A stretch of DNA of 7,884 bases from Prevotellaceae bacterium (GTDB lineage Bacteria; Bacteroidota; Bacteroidia; Bacteroidales; UBA932), in the NCBI GenBank assembly GCA_031257655.1, contig JAIROF010000078.1, positions 1-7,884 of the forward strand. The letters run 5' to 3'. The translations under genes were made by a program, and so were the position numbers. Numbering within the stretch: the first letter of the stretch is position 1; each line of letters begins with the position of its first letter. The notes beneath the pieces are model-generated. The model searched no databases. It had not been told where the DNA came from and saw only the letters and a program-made list of their open reading frames with translations. Of this stretch, positions 1-5,656 are shown piece by piece.

Positions 1-11
1 ATAAAAATTCT

Positions 12-136
12 CCTTGTGAAAACCTTGTGTTCTTTGTGTCTTCGTGGTATTTTTCCAACCACAAAGGAACAAAGTTCACAAAGATTTCACAAAGTGTGTT
101 TTTGTAGTTGTTTTTTTTAACAGAAAGGTCACAAAG
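12..136. repeat. Degenerate CTTTGTG / CACAAAG inverted repeat
   Basis: Left block: CCTTGTG at 12-18 and 23-29, CTTTGTG at 32-38. Right block: five ACAAAG words between 61 and 136. The axis lies near 53, between GTGGT and ACCAC. The spacing is irregular, so this is neither a CRISPR array nor a clean tandem repeat. It is probably a dispersed intergenic repeat, with possible hairpin formation in RNA. Confidence 0.5.
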
Positions 137-257
137 GGTACCTGAGTAGCTACATTCCTTTTTTTTACCGTGCGCCGGAAAATGCTGCGTGTTTCCTTCA
201 AAAATCTGCTTAATGGAGGTTAGCGCCGGACTTTTTACGCTGGCGTCAGCGCAAAAT

Positions 258-275
258 ATACCATGTTTGTGGTAT
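258..275 (+). promoter_or_regulatory. Putative operator, 6-6-6 palindrome, copy 1
   Basis: ATACCA and TGGTAT form a perfect inverted repeat around TGTTTG. The same 18 bases, loop included, recur at 4075-4092. Both copies end exactly 22 bp before a TAnnTTTG box, which places the centre roughly 40-45 bp upstream of the likely transcription start. The TACCA-N6-TGGTA geometry is what a CRP/FNR-type dimer would read, and the position suits a class II activator. The regulator is not identified. The following T-run (275-280) also allows a weak terminator reading, but the fixed distance to a promoter in both copies argues against it. Confidence 0.7.
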
Positions 276-297
276 TTTTTGGGAGGCTAAAATGCCC

Positions 298-305
298 TAC
301 TTTTG
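298..305 (+). promoter_or_regulatory. Bacteroidota -7 promoter box (TACTTTTG)
   Basis: TACTTTTG is an exact match to the Bacteroidota -7 consensus TAnnTTTG. No clean TTTG sits at the usual -33 distance: the corresponding stretch is a T-run, with TTTG at 278-281 only 16 bp away. That fits dependence on an activator bound at the upstream palindrome. Transcription should begin a few bases after 305, leaving a leader of roughly 25 nt before the ATG at 336. Confidence 0.7.
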
Positions 306-335
306 CGGCGCTACTTACTTACAAAATCACACAAC

Positions 336-1130
336 ATGGCCACAACCGCAGCAAGCACGAGCGCCAGCGCCAGCACGAGCGCGAGCATTAGCATCAGCAA
401 CCTGAACGTTCGCGTCGGCAGCAACCACATTTTGAAGGACGTCAACCTGCATATCCCGGATCGTAAGATTACGTGCATCATCGGGCCGTCGGGCTGCGGG
501 AAGTCCACGCTCCTTAAGGCCATCAACCGGCTGGCCGACCACATCGAAAAGGTGAAGGTGGACGGGCAAATTATTGTGGACGGCGAAGATATTTACGGCA
601 AGCGCGTCGAAATTACCCACGTTCGCAAGAAGCTGGGGCTGCTTTCGCAGCGCCCCACGCCGCTGCCGATGTCCATCTACGACAACATCACGTTCGGCTG
701 CAAGATTCACGGCATACGTGGCAAAAAGCGGCTGGCGCAGATCGTCGAAAAAAACCTCCGGTCGGCGGGGCTTTGGGACGAGGTGAAAGACCGCCTGCAC
801 GCCCCGGCGTCGCACCTCTCCATAGGGCAGCAGCAGCGCCTGTGCCTCGCGCGCGGCCTGGCGATAGAGCCGCAGTTCATCCTCGGCGACGAGGCTACGT
901 CGGCCTTAGACCCCATCTCAAGCCGCCACATCGAAGACCTCTTTCTCCGCCTAAAGGAGCGCTACGGCATCATCTTAGTTACGCACACCCTGCGGCAGGC
1001 GCTGCGAATTGCCGATTACGTGGTCTTCATCTACCTGGGCGAGGTCATTGAAACCGGCGCAGCCAACGACTTCTTCAACAACCCCCGCCACGAGCTGACA
1101 AAGCAGTACCTGTCGGGGGTGTTTAGCTGA
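336..1130 (+). CDS. pstB: PstB-type ABC transporter ATP-binding protein
   Basis: This 264-residue cytoplasmic ATPase should power an oxyanion importer together with the PstC-type permease and PstS-type proteins downstream. Visible motifs are Walker A GPSGCGKST (50-58), a Q-loop at Gln105 followed by PMSIYDNI typical of PstB, signature LSIGQQQRLC (161-170), Walker B FILGDE (181-186) with catalytic Glu186, the SALD D-loop, and switch His217 in VTH. The signature has Ile in place of the first Gly of LSGGQ, and DEA replaces the usual DEP, so it belongs to a divergent PstB branch. The N-terminus (about residues 3-21) is a Ser/Ala/Thr low-complexity tail before the first strand. An in-frame TTG at 303 lies inside the -7 box, so ATG 336 is the start. 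PstB is the best family call; phosphate as substrate is not proven. A heptamer repeat begins 3 nt after the stop. Confidence 0.9.
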   Translation: MATTAASTSASASTSASISISNLNVRVGSNHILKDVNLHIPDRKITCIIGPSGCGKSTLLKAINRLADHIEKVKVDGQIIVDGEDIYGKRVEITHVRKKLGLLSQRPTPLPMSIYDNITFGCKIHGIRGKKRLAQIVEKNLRSAGLWDEVKDRLHAPASHLSIGQQQRLCLARGLAIEPQFILGDEATSALDPISSRHIEDLFLRLKERYGIILVTHTLRQALRIADYVVFIYLGEVIETGAANDFFNNPRHELTKQYLSGVFS

Positions 1131-1133
1131 GGG

Positions 1134-1195
1134 AGTTAGTAGTTAGTAGTTAGTAGTGAGTAGTGAGTAGTAAGTAGTGAGTAGTAAGTAGTTAG
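1134..1195 (+). repeat. Heptamer tandem repeat AGTNAGT, about 9 units
   Basis: Units of exactly 7 nt run without gaps: AGTTAGT x3, then AGTGAGT x2, AGTAAGT, AGTGAGT, AGTAAGT and a partial AGTTAG. Only the fourth base varies. The array begins three bases after the ATPase stop codon. Its unit is the reverse complement of the ACTAACT unit at 1555-1652. Confidence 0.95.
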
Positions 1196-1260
1196 GCAGG
1201 GTAGTTGGGGTAGTGCCATAAATTGTGGGGAGCGAAAAACCTAATTTACTCACTCGTGCT

Positions 1261-1268
1261 TATTTTTG
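1261..1268 (+). promoter_or_regulatory. Possible -7 promoter box upstream of the reductase gene
   Basis: TATTTTTG matches TAnnTTTG, but there is no good TTTG at -33, no copy of the 18-bp palindrome, and the reductase ATG is almost 400 nt away. It could be a chance match. The reductase may instead be read through from the ATPase promoter. Confidence 0.2.
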
Positions 1269-1354
1269 GTGTTCGTGAGCTCGCTGCGCTCGGTTGATTT
1301 GATTCATGTTACGCAGCAAAAGCGCCTCAGCGACGAAACAGCGGCGAAATGGCG

Positions 1355-1440
1355 CTGTAGAGACGCACGCCGTGCGTCTCAGCGACAAATTGGCGCCGAC
1401 GCGCAATGCACAGCGAGACGCACGCCGTGCGTCTCTACAG
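1355..1440. repeat. Paired GC-rich palindromes (REP/MITE-like element)
   Basis: Two copies of one 21-nt palindrome (10-bp arms GAGACGCACG / CGTGCGTCTC around a single C) lie at 1360-1380 and 1415-1435. The left copy is preceded by CTGTA and the right copy followed by TACAG, so the whole is also a perfect 26-bp inverted repeat (1355-1380 / 1415-1440) around a 34-nt centre. Each arm can fold alone or with its partner. No transposase gene is nearby. It resembles the dispersed GTAGAGACGC-type palindromes I recall from several bacterial groups; family assignment is by memory only. Confidence 0.85.
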
Positions 1441-1472
1441 GGCTATGCATCGCACCACACGCCTCCAAAAAA

Positions 1473-1500
1473 GTTGAAAGTTGAAAGTTGAAAGTTGAAA
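1473..1500 (+). repeat. Heptamer tandem repeat GTTGAAA x4
   Basis: Four perfect GTTGAAA units follow one another without gaps. This is the second of four unrelated heptamer sequences in the window. Confidence 0.95.
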
Positions 1501-1533
1501 ATTTACAGCTTACCTAAAACATTAACTGCGAAA

Positions 1534-1550
1534 GCAGGAACGATTCCTGC
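1534..1550. repeat. Small perfect hairpin GCAGGAA-CGA-TTCCTGC
   Basis: Seven-base-pair arms enclose a 3-nt loop. No T-run follows on the + strand, so it is a poor intrinsic terminator. It is probably another dispersed intergenic palindrome. Confidence 0.6.
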
Positions 1551-1554
1551 CCCT

Positions 1555-1652
1555 ACTAACTACTAACCACTAACCACTAACCACTAACCACTGATTACTC
1601 ATTACTGACTACTAACTACTAACTACTAACTACTAACTACTAAATACTAACT
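1555..1652 (+). repeat. Heptamer tandem repeat ACTAACT, 14 units
   Basis: Fourteen gapless 7-nt units, mostly ACTAACT and ACTAACC with four variants in the middle and one (ACTAAAT) near the end. The array ends 8 nt before the ATG at 1661 and so forms the whole proximal leader of the reductase mRNA. It is complementary to the AGTNAGT array at 1134-1195. Confidence 0.95.
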
Positions 1653-1660
1653 AAACCAAA

Positions 1661-4066
1661 ATGACCACTTACAAATTACCGGATACCTTAGGCGAGGATA
1701 TTGATAAGCTGGGCGATTTAGTTCGGGCGTACCGGCAGGGCACGGTGGAGGCCGTGCAGTTTAAGGCGTTTCGAGTTCCGATGGGCATTTACGAGCAGCG
1801 GAAGAGCGAGGTGTACATGGCGCGCATCCGGGCAACGGGCGGCGTTGTGTCGCCCTCGCAGCTGCTGCAAATCGTGGCTATTGCCCAGCGGCACGGCTCC
1901 GATTTGCTGCACTTCACCACCCGTCAGGAGGTGCAGCTGCAGAACCTGCGCTTGGAGGAGGTGGAGCCTGTTCTCCGCGAGCTGCAGGCCATCGGCTTGA
2001 GCACTAAGGGCGGCGGGGGAAATACGGTGCGAAACATCCTTGTGTCGGCCAGCAGCGGCATTGCCGACGACGAAACGTTCGACGCCACGCCGCACGCCAT
2101 GGCGCTCACAACGCGCCTCATCGCCGAGCCGGACTCCTACCTGCTCCCCCGCAAAATGAAAATCGCCTTCTCCTCCAACGGCCGCGAGGTGGACTACGCC
2201 ACCATCAACGACTTGGGCTTCGTTGCCCAGCTGCGGGACGGGGAGCGGGGCTTCCGCGTGTACGCGGGCGGCGGCGGCGGCTCCAAGCCAACGGTGGGAT
2301 GGCTGCTGTTCGACTTCATTCCCGAAGGCGAAATCTTTGCGGTGGCGGAGGCGCTGAAAAAAATGTTTTCGGAGCACGGAAACCGGAAGAACAAGCATAA
2401 GGCGCGCATTCGCTACATCTTCTACCGGCTGGGGGAGGCGGAGGCGCTCCGGCTGATACGGGAGTACTACGAGGCGGCAAGGCAAACAGCGCCGCCGTTC
2501 GTCGCCCAAGCGCCGCCGGACGAGCGGGCTGCGCCGGCGTATGCCGCGCCCGACAGCGCCGCGCCCGACAGCGCCCCCCCGGACGCCGGCTACGAGCGCT
2601 GGAAAAAGCGCTACGTGGCCGCCCAGCGGCAGCCCGGGTGTAGCAGCATTCTCGTCCCGTTTGTGCTCGGCAACCTCCCGCTGGGCGACCCCGTACGGGT
2701 GGCGGCGCTGCAACGCCTGCTCCGCTTTGCGGAGCGCTTTGGCAGCGATACGCTTCGCCTCACCACCACGCAGAACGCTCAGCTTCGCCACATCCCCTCG
2801 GCGGCGCTGCCGGAGCTCTACCGCATCGTTGGCGCGCTGACGCCCGACGTGCACGCCCCGCTGCTGGCCAACAACATCGTTGCCTGCACGGGCGCCGACA
2901 CCTGCCGGCTGGGCATTGCCCTCTCCAAAGGGCTTGCAACGGCCATCCGCCGCGCGCTGCTGCACAGCGCCCTCGATCTGGACGCGCTGTCGGGTGCGCG
3001 CATCCACATCTCCGGCTGCCCCAACTCGTGCGGGCAGCAGCGCTGGGCAGACATCGGCTTTTCGGGCAAAATCCTGCACAACGACCGCATCTACCCGGGC
3101 TACCAGGTTTACCTTGCCGCCAGCCGCGCCGCATCGCCGCGGCTCGCCGCGCCGGTGGGAAGCCTGTGCGCCCGCAGCGTGCCGAATTTTGTGGTGCGCC
3201 TGCTGGCCGCCTGGCAAGCGGCGCAGCCGCGCTACCCCAGCCTGACAAGCTACCTCGAAAAAGAGGGCAAGGCCGAGGCCGAAAAGCTCCTGGCGGAGTA
3301 CAGCGCAGTGCCCTCCTTTGAGGAGGACAAAAACTACTACTTCGACTGGGGCGCCGAAACGGTGTTCAGCATCGTGGAGCGGGGAACGGCGGAGTGCTCC
3401 GCCGGCCTGTTCGACATGATTGAGCTGGACTTGAGCAGCGTCAACACCTGCCGTCGGGCGCTCGACGCGCTCAATGCGGCAGGCAGCACGGCAGGCGAGG
3501 CGGCAGGCGATGCGGCAAGCGTCAGCGCGCTGCTGTACGAAATGCTCTACGCCTCCTCCCGGATGCTGCTCGTAACGCGCGGCGCCGAGCCAAAGACGGA
3601 GGCGGATACGTTCCGCCTGTTTGCGGGCAGCTTCATCGACGTTGGGCTGGTGGAGGAGCGCTTCCGCCCGCTGGTGGAGCTGGCGCAAAGAGGAAAAGCG
3701 CAGGACTTCACCGCCCACCGGGAGGCGGTCTACGCCCTTGCGGAGGCGGTGGCCGAGCTGTACCGGAACATGGACGATTCGCTACAGTTCAAGAGCGTGC
3801 CGCCGCCGCAGGCCGCGCCAAAAGAGCCTCCGCGCAGCGCCGCCGGGCGAAAGTTCAAAGACCTGCGCGGCGTGGCCTGCCCCATGAACTTTGTGCAGAC
3901 AAAAATACAGCTCTCCGCCATGAAGCCCGGCGACGAGCTGGAAATCCTTTTGGACGACGGGCAGCCCATCGCCAACGTGCCCGGATCGGTGCGGGGCGAG
4001 GGGCACGCCATTCTGGAGCAGGTGCAGCGCGGCGACCACTGGAAGCTGGTGATAAAAAAGCGGTGA
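1661..4066 (+). CDS. Siroheme nitrite/sulfite reductase with HEPN-like region and C-terminal TusA domain
   Basis: Predicted cytoplasmic six-electron reductase (sulfite to sulfide, or nitrite to ammonia), 801 residues against roughly 550-600 for a usual ferredoxin-type enzyme. Residues 20-270 form the first ferredoxin-like and catalytic half, with substrate/siroheme-contacting candidates Arg88 (TTRQ), Arg124 (NTVRN), Lys165 and Lys167 (LPRKMKIA). A Pro/Ala/Asp linker with two identical 15-nt units (2543-2572) covers about 275-312. The second half carries the [4Fe-4S]/siroheme cysteines Cys409, Cys415 (CX5C) and Cys453, Cys457 (CX3C). Residues about 565-715 are helical and HEPN-like (LLYEMLYASSRMLLVTRG, then a DTFRLFAGSFIDVGLV pattern) without a clear RX4-6H motif. 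Residues 731-801 are a TusA/SirA domain with DLRGVACP and sulfur-carrier candidate Cys740. The TusA partner and neighbouring importer favour sulfite over nitrite. The electron donor is not encoded here. Confidence 0.9.
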   Translation: MTTYKLPDTLGEDIDKLGDLVRAYRQGTVEAVQFKAFRVPMGIYEQRKSEVYMARIRATGGVVSPSQLLQIVAIAQRHGSDLLHFTTRQEVQLQNLRLEEVEPVLRELQAIGLSTKGGGGNTVRNILVSASSGIADDETFDATPHAMALTTRLIAEPDSYLLPRKMKIAFSSNGREVDYATINDLGFVAQLRDGERGFRVYAGGGGGSKPTVGWLLFDFIPEGEIFAVAEALKKMFSEHGNRKNKHKARIRYIFYRLGEAEALRLIREYYEAARQTAPPFVAQAPPDERAAPAYAAPDSAAPDSAPPDAGYERWKKRYVAAQRQPGCSSILVPFVLGNLPLGDPVRVAALQRLLRFAERFGSDTLRLTTTQNAQLRHIPSAALPELYRIVGALTPDVHAPLLANNIVACTGADTCRLGIALSKGLATAIRRALLHSALDLDALSGARIHISGCPNSCGQQRWADIGFSGKILHNDRIYPGYQVYLAASRAASPRLAAPVGSLCARSVPNFVVRLLAAWQAAQPRYPSLTSYLEKEGKAEAEKLLAEYSAVPSFEEDKNYYFDWGAETVFSIVERGTAECSAGLFDMIELDLSSVNTCRRALDALNAAGSTAGEAAGDAASVSALLYEMLYASSRMLLVTRGAEPKTEADTFRLFAGSFIDVGLVEERFRPLVELAQRGKAQDFTAHREAVYALAEAVAELYRNMDDSLQFKSVPPPQAAPKEPPRSAAGRKFKDLRGVACPMNFVQTKIQLSAMKPGDELEILLDDGQPIANVPGSVRGEGHAILEQVQRGDHWKLVIKKR
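2543..2572 (+). repeat. In-frame 15-nt tandem duplication in the reductase linker
   Basis: Two identical 15-nt units encode Ala-Ala-Pro-Asp-Ser twice, followed by a related Ala-Pro-Pro-Asp. They sit in the linker between the two reductase halves, where length change should be tolerated. Confidence 0.9.
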
Positions 4067-4072
4067 GCAAAA

Positions 4073-4094
4073 AAATACCATGTTTGTGGTATTT
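4073..4094 (+). promoter_or_regulatory. Putative operator palindrome, copy 2
   Basis: The core 4075-4092 is identical to 258-275, including the TGTTTG loop, and the arms extend to 8 bp here (AAATACCA / TGGTATTT). It starts 7 nt after the reductase stop and its core ends 22 bp before TACCTTTG, the same spacing as copy 1. This is the strongest evidence that the ATPase and binding-protein genes are co-regulated. Confidence 0.75.
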
Positions 4095-4114
4095 CACGGC
4101 AAAAAATAAGCCCC

Positions 4115-4122
4115 TACCTTTG
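4115..4122 (+). promoter_or_regulatory. Bacteroidota -7 promoter box (TACCTTTG)
   Basis: Exact TAnnTTTG match 45 nt before the ATG at 4168. The -33 position holds TTTC (4092-4095, 19 bp away), one base from TTTG and partly overlapping the palindrome. A weak -33 box beside a conserved dimer site suggests activator-dependent transcription of the two binding proteins and perhaps the permease. Confidence 0.75.
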
Positions 4123-4159
4123 CACCCGTAAAATTAAGTTTGCTAATCTAAAAAAAAAC

Positions 4160-4171
4160 ATGAAATCATGA
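4160..4171 (+). other. Three-codon leader ORF (M-K-S) overlapping the binding-protein start
   Basis: ATG AAA TCA TGA at 4160-4171 is out of frame with the main gene, and its stop overlaps the main ATG as ATGA. It could couple or gate initiation, or be a chance duplicate of the ATGAAA start context. I see no further support. Confidence 0.25.
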
Positions 4172-5145
4172 AAAAAGCAGCAAAAAAAGCAGCACTACAT
4201 GGCGCACTGGCGGTTTCGTTCGGGCTGCTGAGCGCAGGAAGCCTTTCGGCGCAAGACATCCAAATTGAGGGCACGAAGTTTGTGCACCCCATTGTCGAAA
4301 AATGGATTGTAGAGTACAAAAAGGAAAATCCCAACACGCGGATTAGCCTCCAAACGGGTCGGGAAGCGGAGGGCTACGCCGGGGTGCACGTTGTATTCGG
4401 CGCAGCAGCCTCGGGCGAAAACGCCGACAGCAAGGTCATTTACGTAGGCCGCTACGCCCTGCTGCCGGTGAGCAACCCCCAGAACCCCCTGCTGGAGAGC
4501 GCCGGAAAAGGGCTCAAGAAGAAAGACGTGGTCAACCTCGTCTTTGAAAAAGACATCTTGGACGAAGATTTCGATGCGGATGAGAAGCCCAAGTATGCGG
4601 CCACGGTCTACACCCGCGAAAGCAAGGCCCCAACGGCGATAGCCTTAGCGGGCTACTTCAACCGGTCGCCCGAAAAAATTAGGGGGAAAAAGGTCTTTGG
4701 CGACGAAATCTACCTGCTCAACGCCATCCGGAAGGATAAAACCGGCGTCACGTTCAACACGCTCAACTACGTGTACGACCTGCAGTCGCGGCAGCTCAAA
4801 TCCGAAATCAGCCTTTTGCCGCTTTCCCTAAAGTCCAAGCAGCGGGAGGCGCTGGAATCGCGCGACGTCGACAAGGTCATTTCGCTGCTGGAGGAGGCCA
4901 AAATCGAAACCATTCCGGTGGAAAACTTTGGGCTGCAAATTCCGGCAAAGTACGCAAACAGCAAAGAGGTGGCGCACTTCATCCGCTGGGTCTTGAGCCA
5001 CGGGCAAAAGTTCAACCACGAATACGGCTTCCTGAACTTGGACGACAAAACCGCCTCCTCGCAGCAAACGCAGGTGGAAAAGCTGCTGGCTCAGAGCGGC
5101 GACAAAGATGGCGTGCAGCTGGCAGCAAATCGAATTGAGAATTGA
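4168..5145 (+). CDS. Divergent PstS-fold periplasmic binding protein
   Basis: This 325-residue protein begins with a Sec signal peptide (MKKAAKKAAL, hydrophobic core to about 24, likely cleavage SLSA-QD after residue 28). No lipobox cysteine is present, so it should be free in the periplasm. It is recognisably related to the lipoprotein encoded downstream: both share a P-x5-W-x3-Y/F-x3-PN-R pattern near the N-terminus and VFGD...A(I/V)RKD..G(V/I) followed by an aromatic-rich YVYD/YAYD segment. It lacks the Gly-rich SGG-type anion loop, and the usual RSDGSGT loop reads TRESKAPTA. Its ligand may therefore differ, or it may be an accessory or regulatory paralogue. It has its own operator and promoter. 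The last three codons (Ile-Glu-Asn) and the stop are made of the ATTGAGA repeat that follows. Family call is good; substrate is unknown. Confidence 0.8.
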   Translation: MKKAAKKAALHGALAVSFGLLSAGSLSAQDIQIEGTKFVHPIVEKWIVEYKKENPNTRISLQTGREAEGYAGVHVVFGAAASGENADSKVIYVGRYALLPVSNPQNPLLESAGKGLKKKDVVNLVFEKDILDEDFDADEKPKYAATVYTRESKAPTAIALAGYFNRSPEKIRGKKVFGDEIYLLNAIRKDKTGVTFNTLNYVYDLQSRQLKSEISLLPLSLKSKQREALESRDVDKVISLLEEAKIETIPVENFGLQIPAKYANSKEVAHFIRWVLSHGQKFNHEYGFLNLDDKTASSQQTQVEKLLAQSGDKDGVQLAANRIEN

Positions 5146-5180
5146 GAATTGAGAATTGAGAGTGGAGAATTGAGAGTGGA
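5134..5180 (+). repeat. Heptamer tandem repeat ATTGAGA/GTGGAGA, about 6.7 units
   Basis: Units are ATTGAGA x4, GTGGAGA, ATTGAGA and a partial GTGGA, each 7 nt and gapless. The array starts inside the end of the preceding gene and supplies its last codons and stop. Confidence 0.95.
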
Positions 5181-5228
5181 ATGCGGACAGCCATTTTAGA
5201 CCTCACCCCGCCACTCTCTCCAAAGGAG

Positions 5229-5278
5229 CGTGGGGTTTTACCCCACGCTGTGGTGACAGGTCGCCCCTTCAGGGCTTG
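5229..5278 (-). repeat. 50-nt dispersed repeat, copy A (inverted relative to copy B)
   Basis: The reverse complement of this stretch aligns without gaps to 7821-7870 with 7 mismatches in 50 by my hand count. With base 5228 it starts with a perfect hairpin, GCGTGGGG (5228-5235) and CCCCACGC (5241-5248) around TTTTA. No T-run follows. A CTCACCCC...CTCCAAAGGAG word lies directly upstream, as one also occurs upstream of copy B. Confidence 0.8.
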
Positions 5279-5400
5279 GAAATACGGAGCAACCGCGCAG
5301 AGAGTAACTATCCGGACAGTCCCGCAGATAAGGTCATTTGACACTCTGCGAGCGTCAAAATGACCACATCTCGCTTGTTCCATTTGGCACTGTTCCAGAC

Positions 5401-5436
5401 ATTTACAAAATTTTGCAATGGCAAAATTTTGTAAAT
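5401..5436. repeat. Perfect 16-bp AT-rich inverted repeat with 4-nt loop
   Basis: Bases 5401-5416 and 5421-5436 are exactly complementary around AATG. An outer, imperfectly spaced pair CCATTTG (5380-5386) / CAAATGG (5441-5447) extends the symmetry. It may be a bidirectional terminator-like hairpin for the upstream gene, a protein-binding palindrome, or a remnant of a palindromic element. Confidence 0.8.
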
Positions 5437-5439
5437 TTG
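5432..5439 (+). promoter_or_regulatory. Possible -7 box for the lipoprotein-permease pair
   Basis: TAAATTTG matches TAnnTTTG, with TTTG at 5412-5415 upstream by 16 bp, shorter than usual. The box overlaps the right arm of the 16-bp palindrome and lies about 220 nt before the ATG. AT-rich context makes a chance match possible. Confidence 0.3.
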
Positions 5440-5561
5440 TCAAATGGCACAAGCTGCGGGACGGTGCACACGACGATAGCAAAGAAAATTTGTGTGGACT
5501 GCGAATAAAATCGCTGATTTTTATTGATTTATAAAAACTTATAATTCGTGTAAATTAGTGC

Positions 5562-5656
5562 AATTCGTGGACAAAAAAATCGTGCCATTCGTGGACAAAA
5601 AATTCGTGGACAAAAAAATCGTGCGATTACCAATTCGAAGACAAAAAAAATTCGTG
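5562..5656 (+). repeat. ATTCGTGGACAAAAA repeat, about four irregular units
   Basis: ATTCGTGGACAAAAA recurs at 5563, 5587 and 5602, a degenerate copy (ATTCGAAGACAAAAA) follows at 5633, and a partial ATTCGTGGC lies just before the ATG. ATCGTGC inserts separate some units. The preceding bases (5543-5560) carry related 10-nt AATTCGTG/AATTAGTG words. Read in frame it would give FVDKK repeats, but this is not believed to be coding. Confidence 0.75.

Larger units (their letters stand above)
1..297. other. Repeat-rich intergenic region upstream of the ATPase gene
   Basis: No credible ORF lies here. Bases 12-48 carry CTTGTG/CTTTGTG words and bases 58-136 carry five ACAAAG words (61-66, 69-74, 78-83, 89-94, 131-136). 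The two blocks are roughly complementary around GTGGT (44-48) and ACCAC (58-62), so the stretch is a large imperfect inverted repeat. Such CACAAAG-rich spacers are common in Bacteroidota. From about 140 to 250 I see only T-runs and short GC-rich words. The operator and promoter at the right end are listed separately. Confidence 0.6.
1131..1660. other. Repeat-filled spacer between ATPase and reductase genes
   Basis: No believable gene is present. In order it holds an AGTNAGT heptamer array, an unremarkable stretch with a possible TAnnTTTG box (1261-1268), two copies of a GC-rich palindrome, four GTTGAAA heptamers, a small GCAGGAA-CGA-TTCCTGC hairpin (1534-1550), and an ACTAACT heptamer array that stops 8 nt before the reductase ATG. 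The short ORFs across it are built from the repeats and show no protein-like pattern. Confidence 0.7.

Noticed and set aside
258..280. Intrinsic terminator made by the ATACCA/TGGTAT stem and following T-run
   Set aside because: The stem is short and weak, the second copy lacks the T-run, and both copies keep a fixed 22-bp distance to a promoter box, which fits an operator better.
303..335. TTG start 33 nt upstream of the ATPase ATG
   Set aside because: The TTG lies within the TACTTTTG promoter box, so it would not be on the mRNA. The added residues match no family pattern.
1266..1491. Two short + strand ORFs in the spacer
   Set aside because: They are made of the paired palindromes and GTTGAAA repeats. 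No domain or start signal is visible.
1555..1652. CRISPR array
   Set aside because: The 7-nt units are contiguous with no spacers, and no cas-like gene is nearby.
1718..3718. 666-codon open frame on the minus strand opposite the reductase gene
   Set aside because: It is the antisense shadow of a GC-rich gene whose third codon positions avoid A/T. Its translation is Arg/Ala/Gly-rich with no recognisable domain.
1661..4066. Dissimilatory sulfite reductase (DsrA/B)
   Set aside because: A single chain with two ferredoxin-like halves and the TTRQ / LPRKMKIA motifs fits the assimilatory or ferredoxin-type family better, and no paired dsrAB or dsrC genes are visible.
5012..5482. 156-codon minus-strand ORF
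   Set aside because: It runs through the end of the binding-protein gene, the heptamer array, the 50-nt repeat and the AT-rich palindrome. It is a composite of repeats, not a gene.
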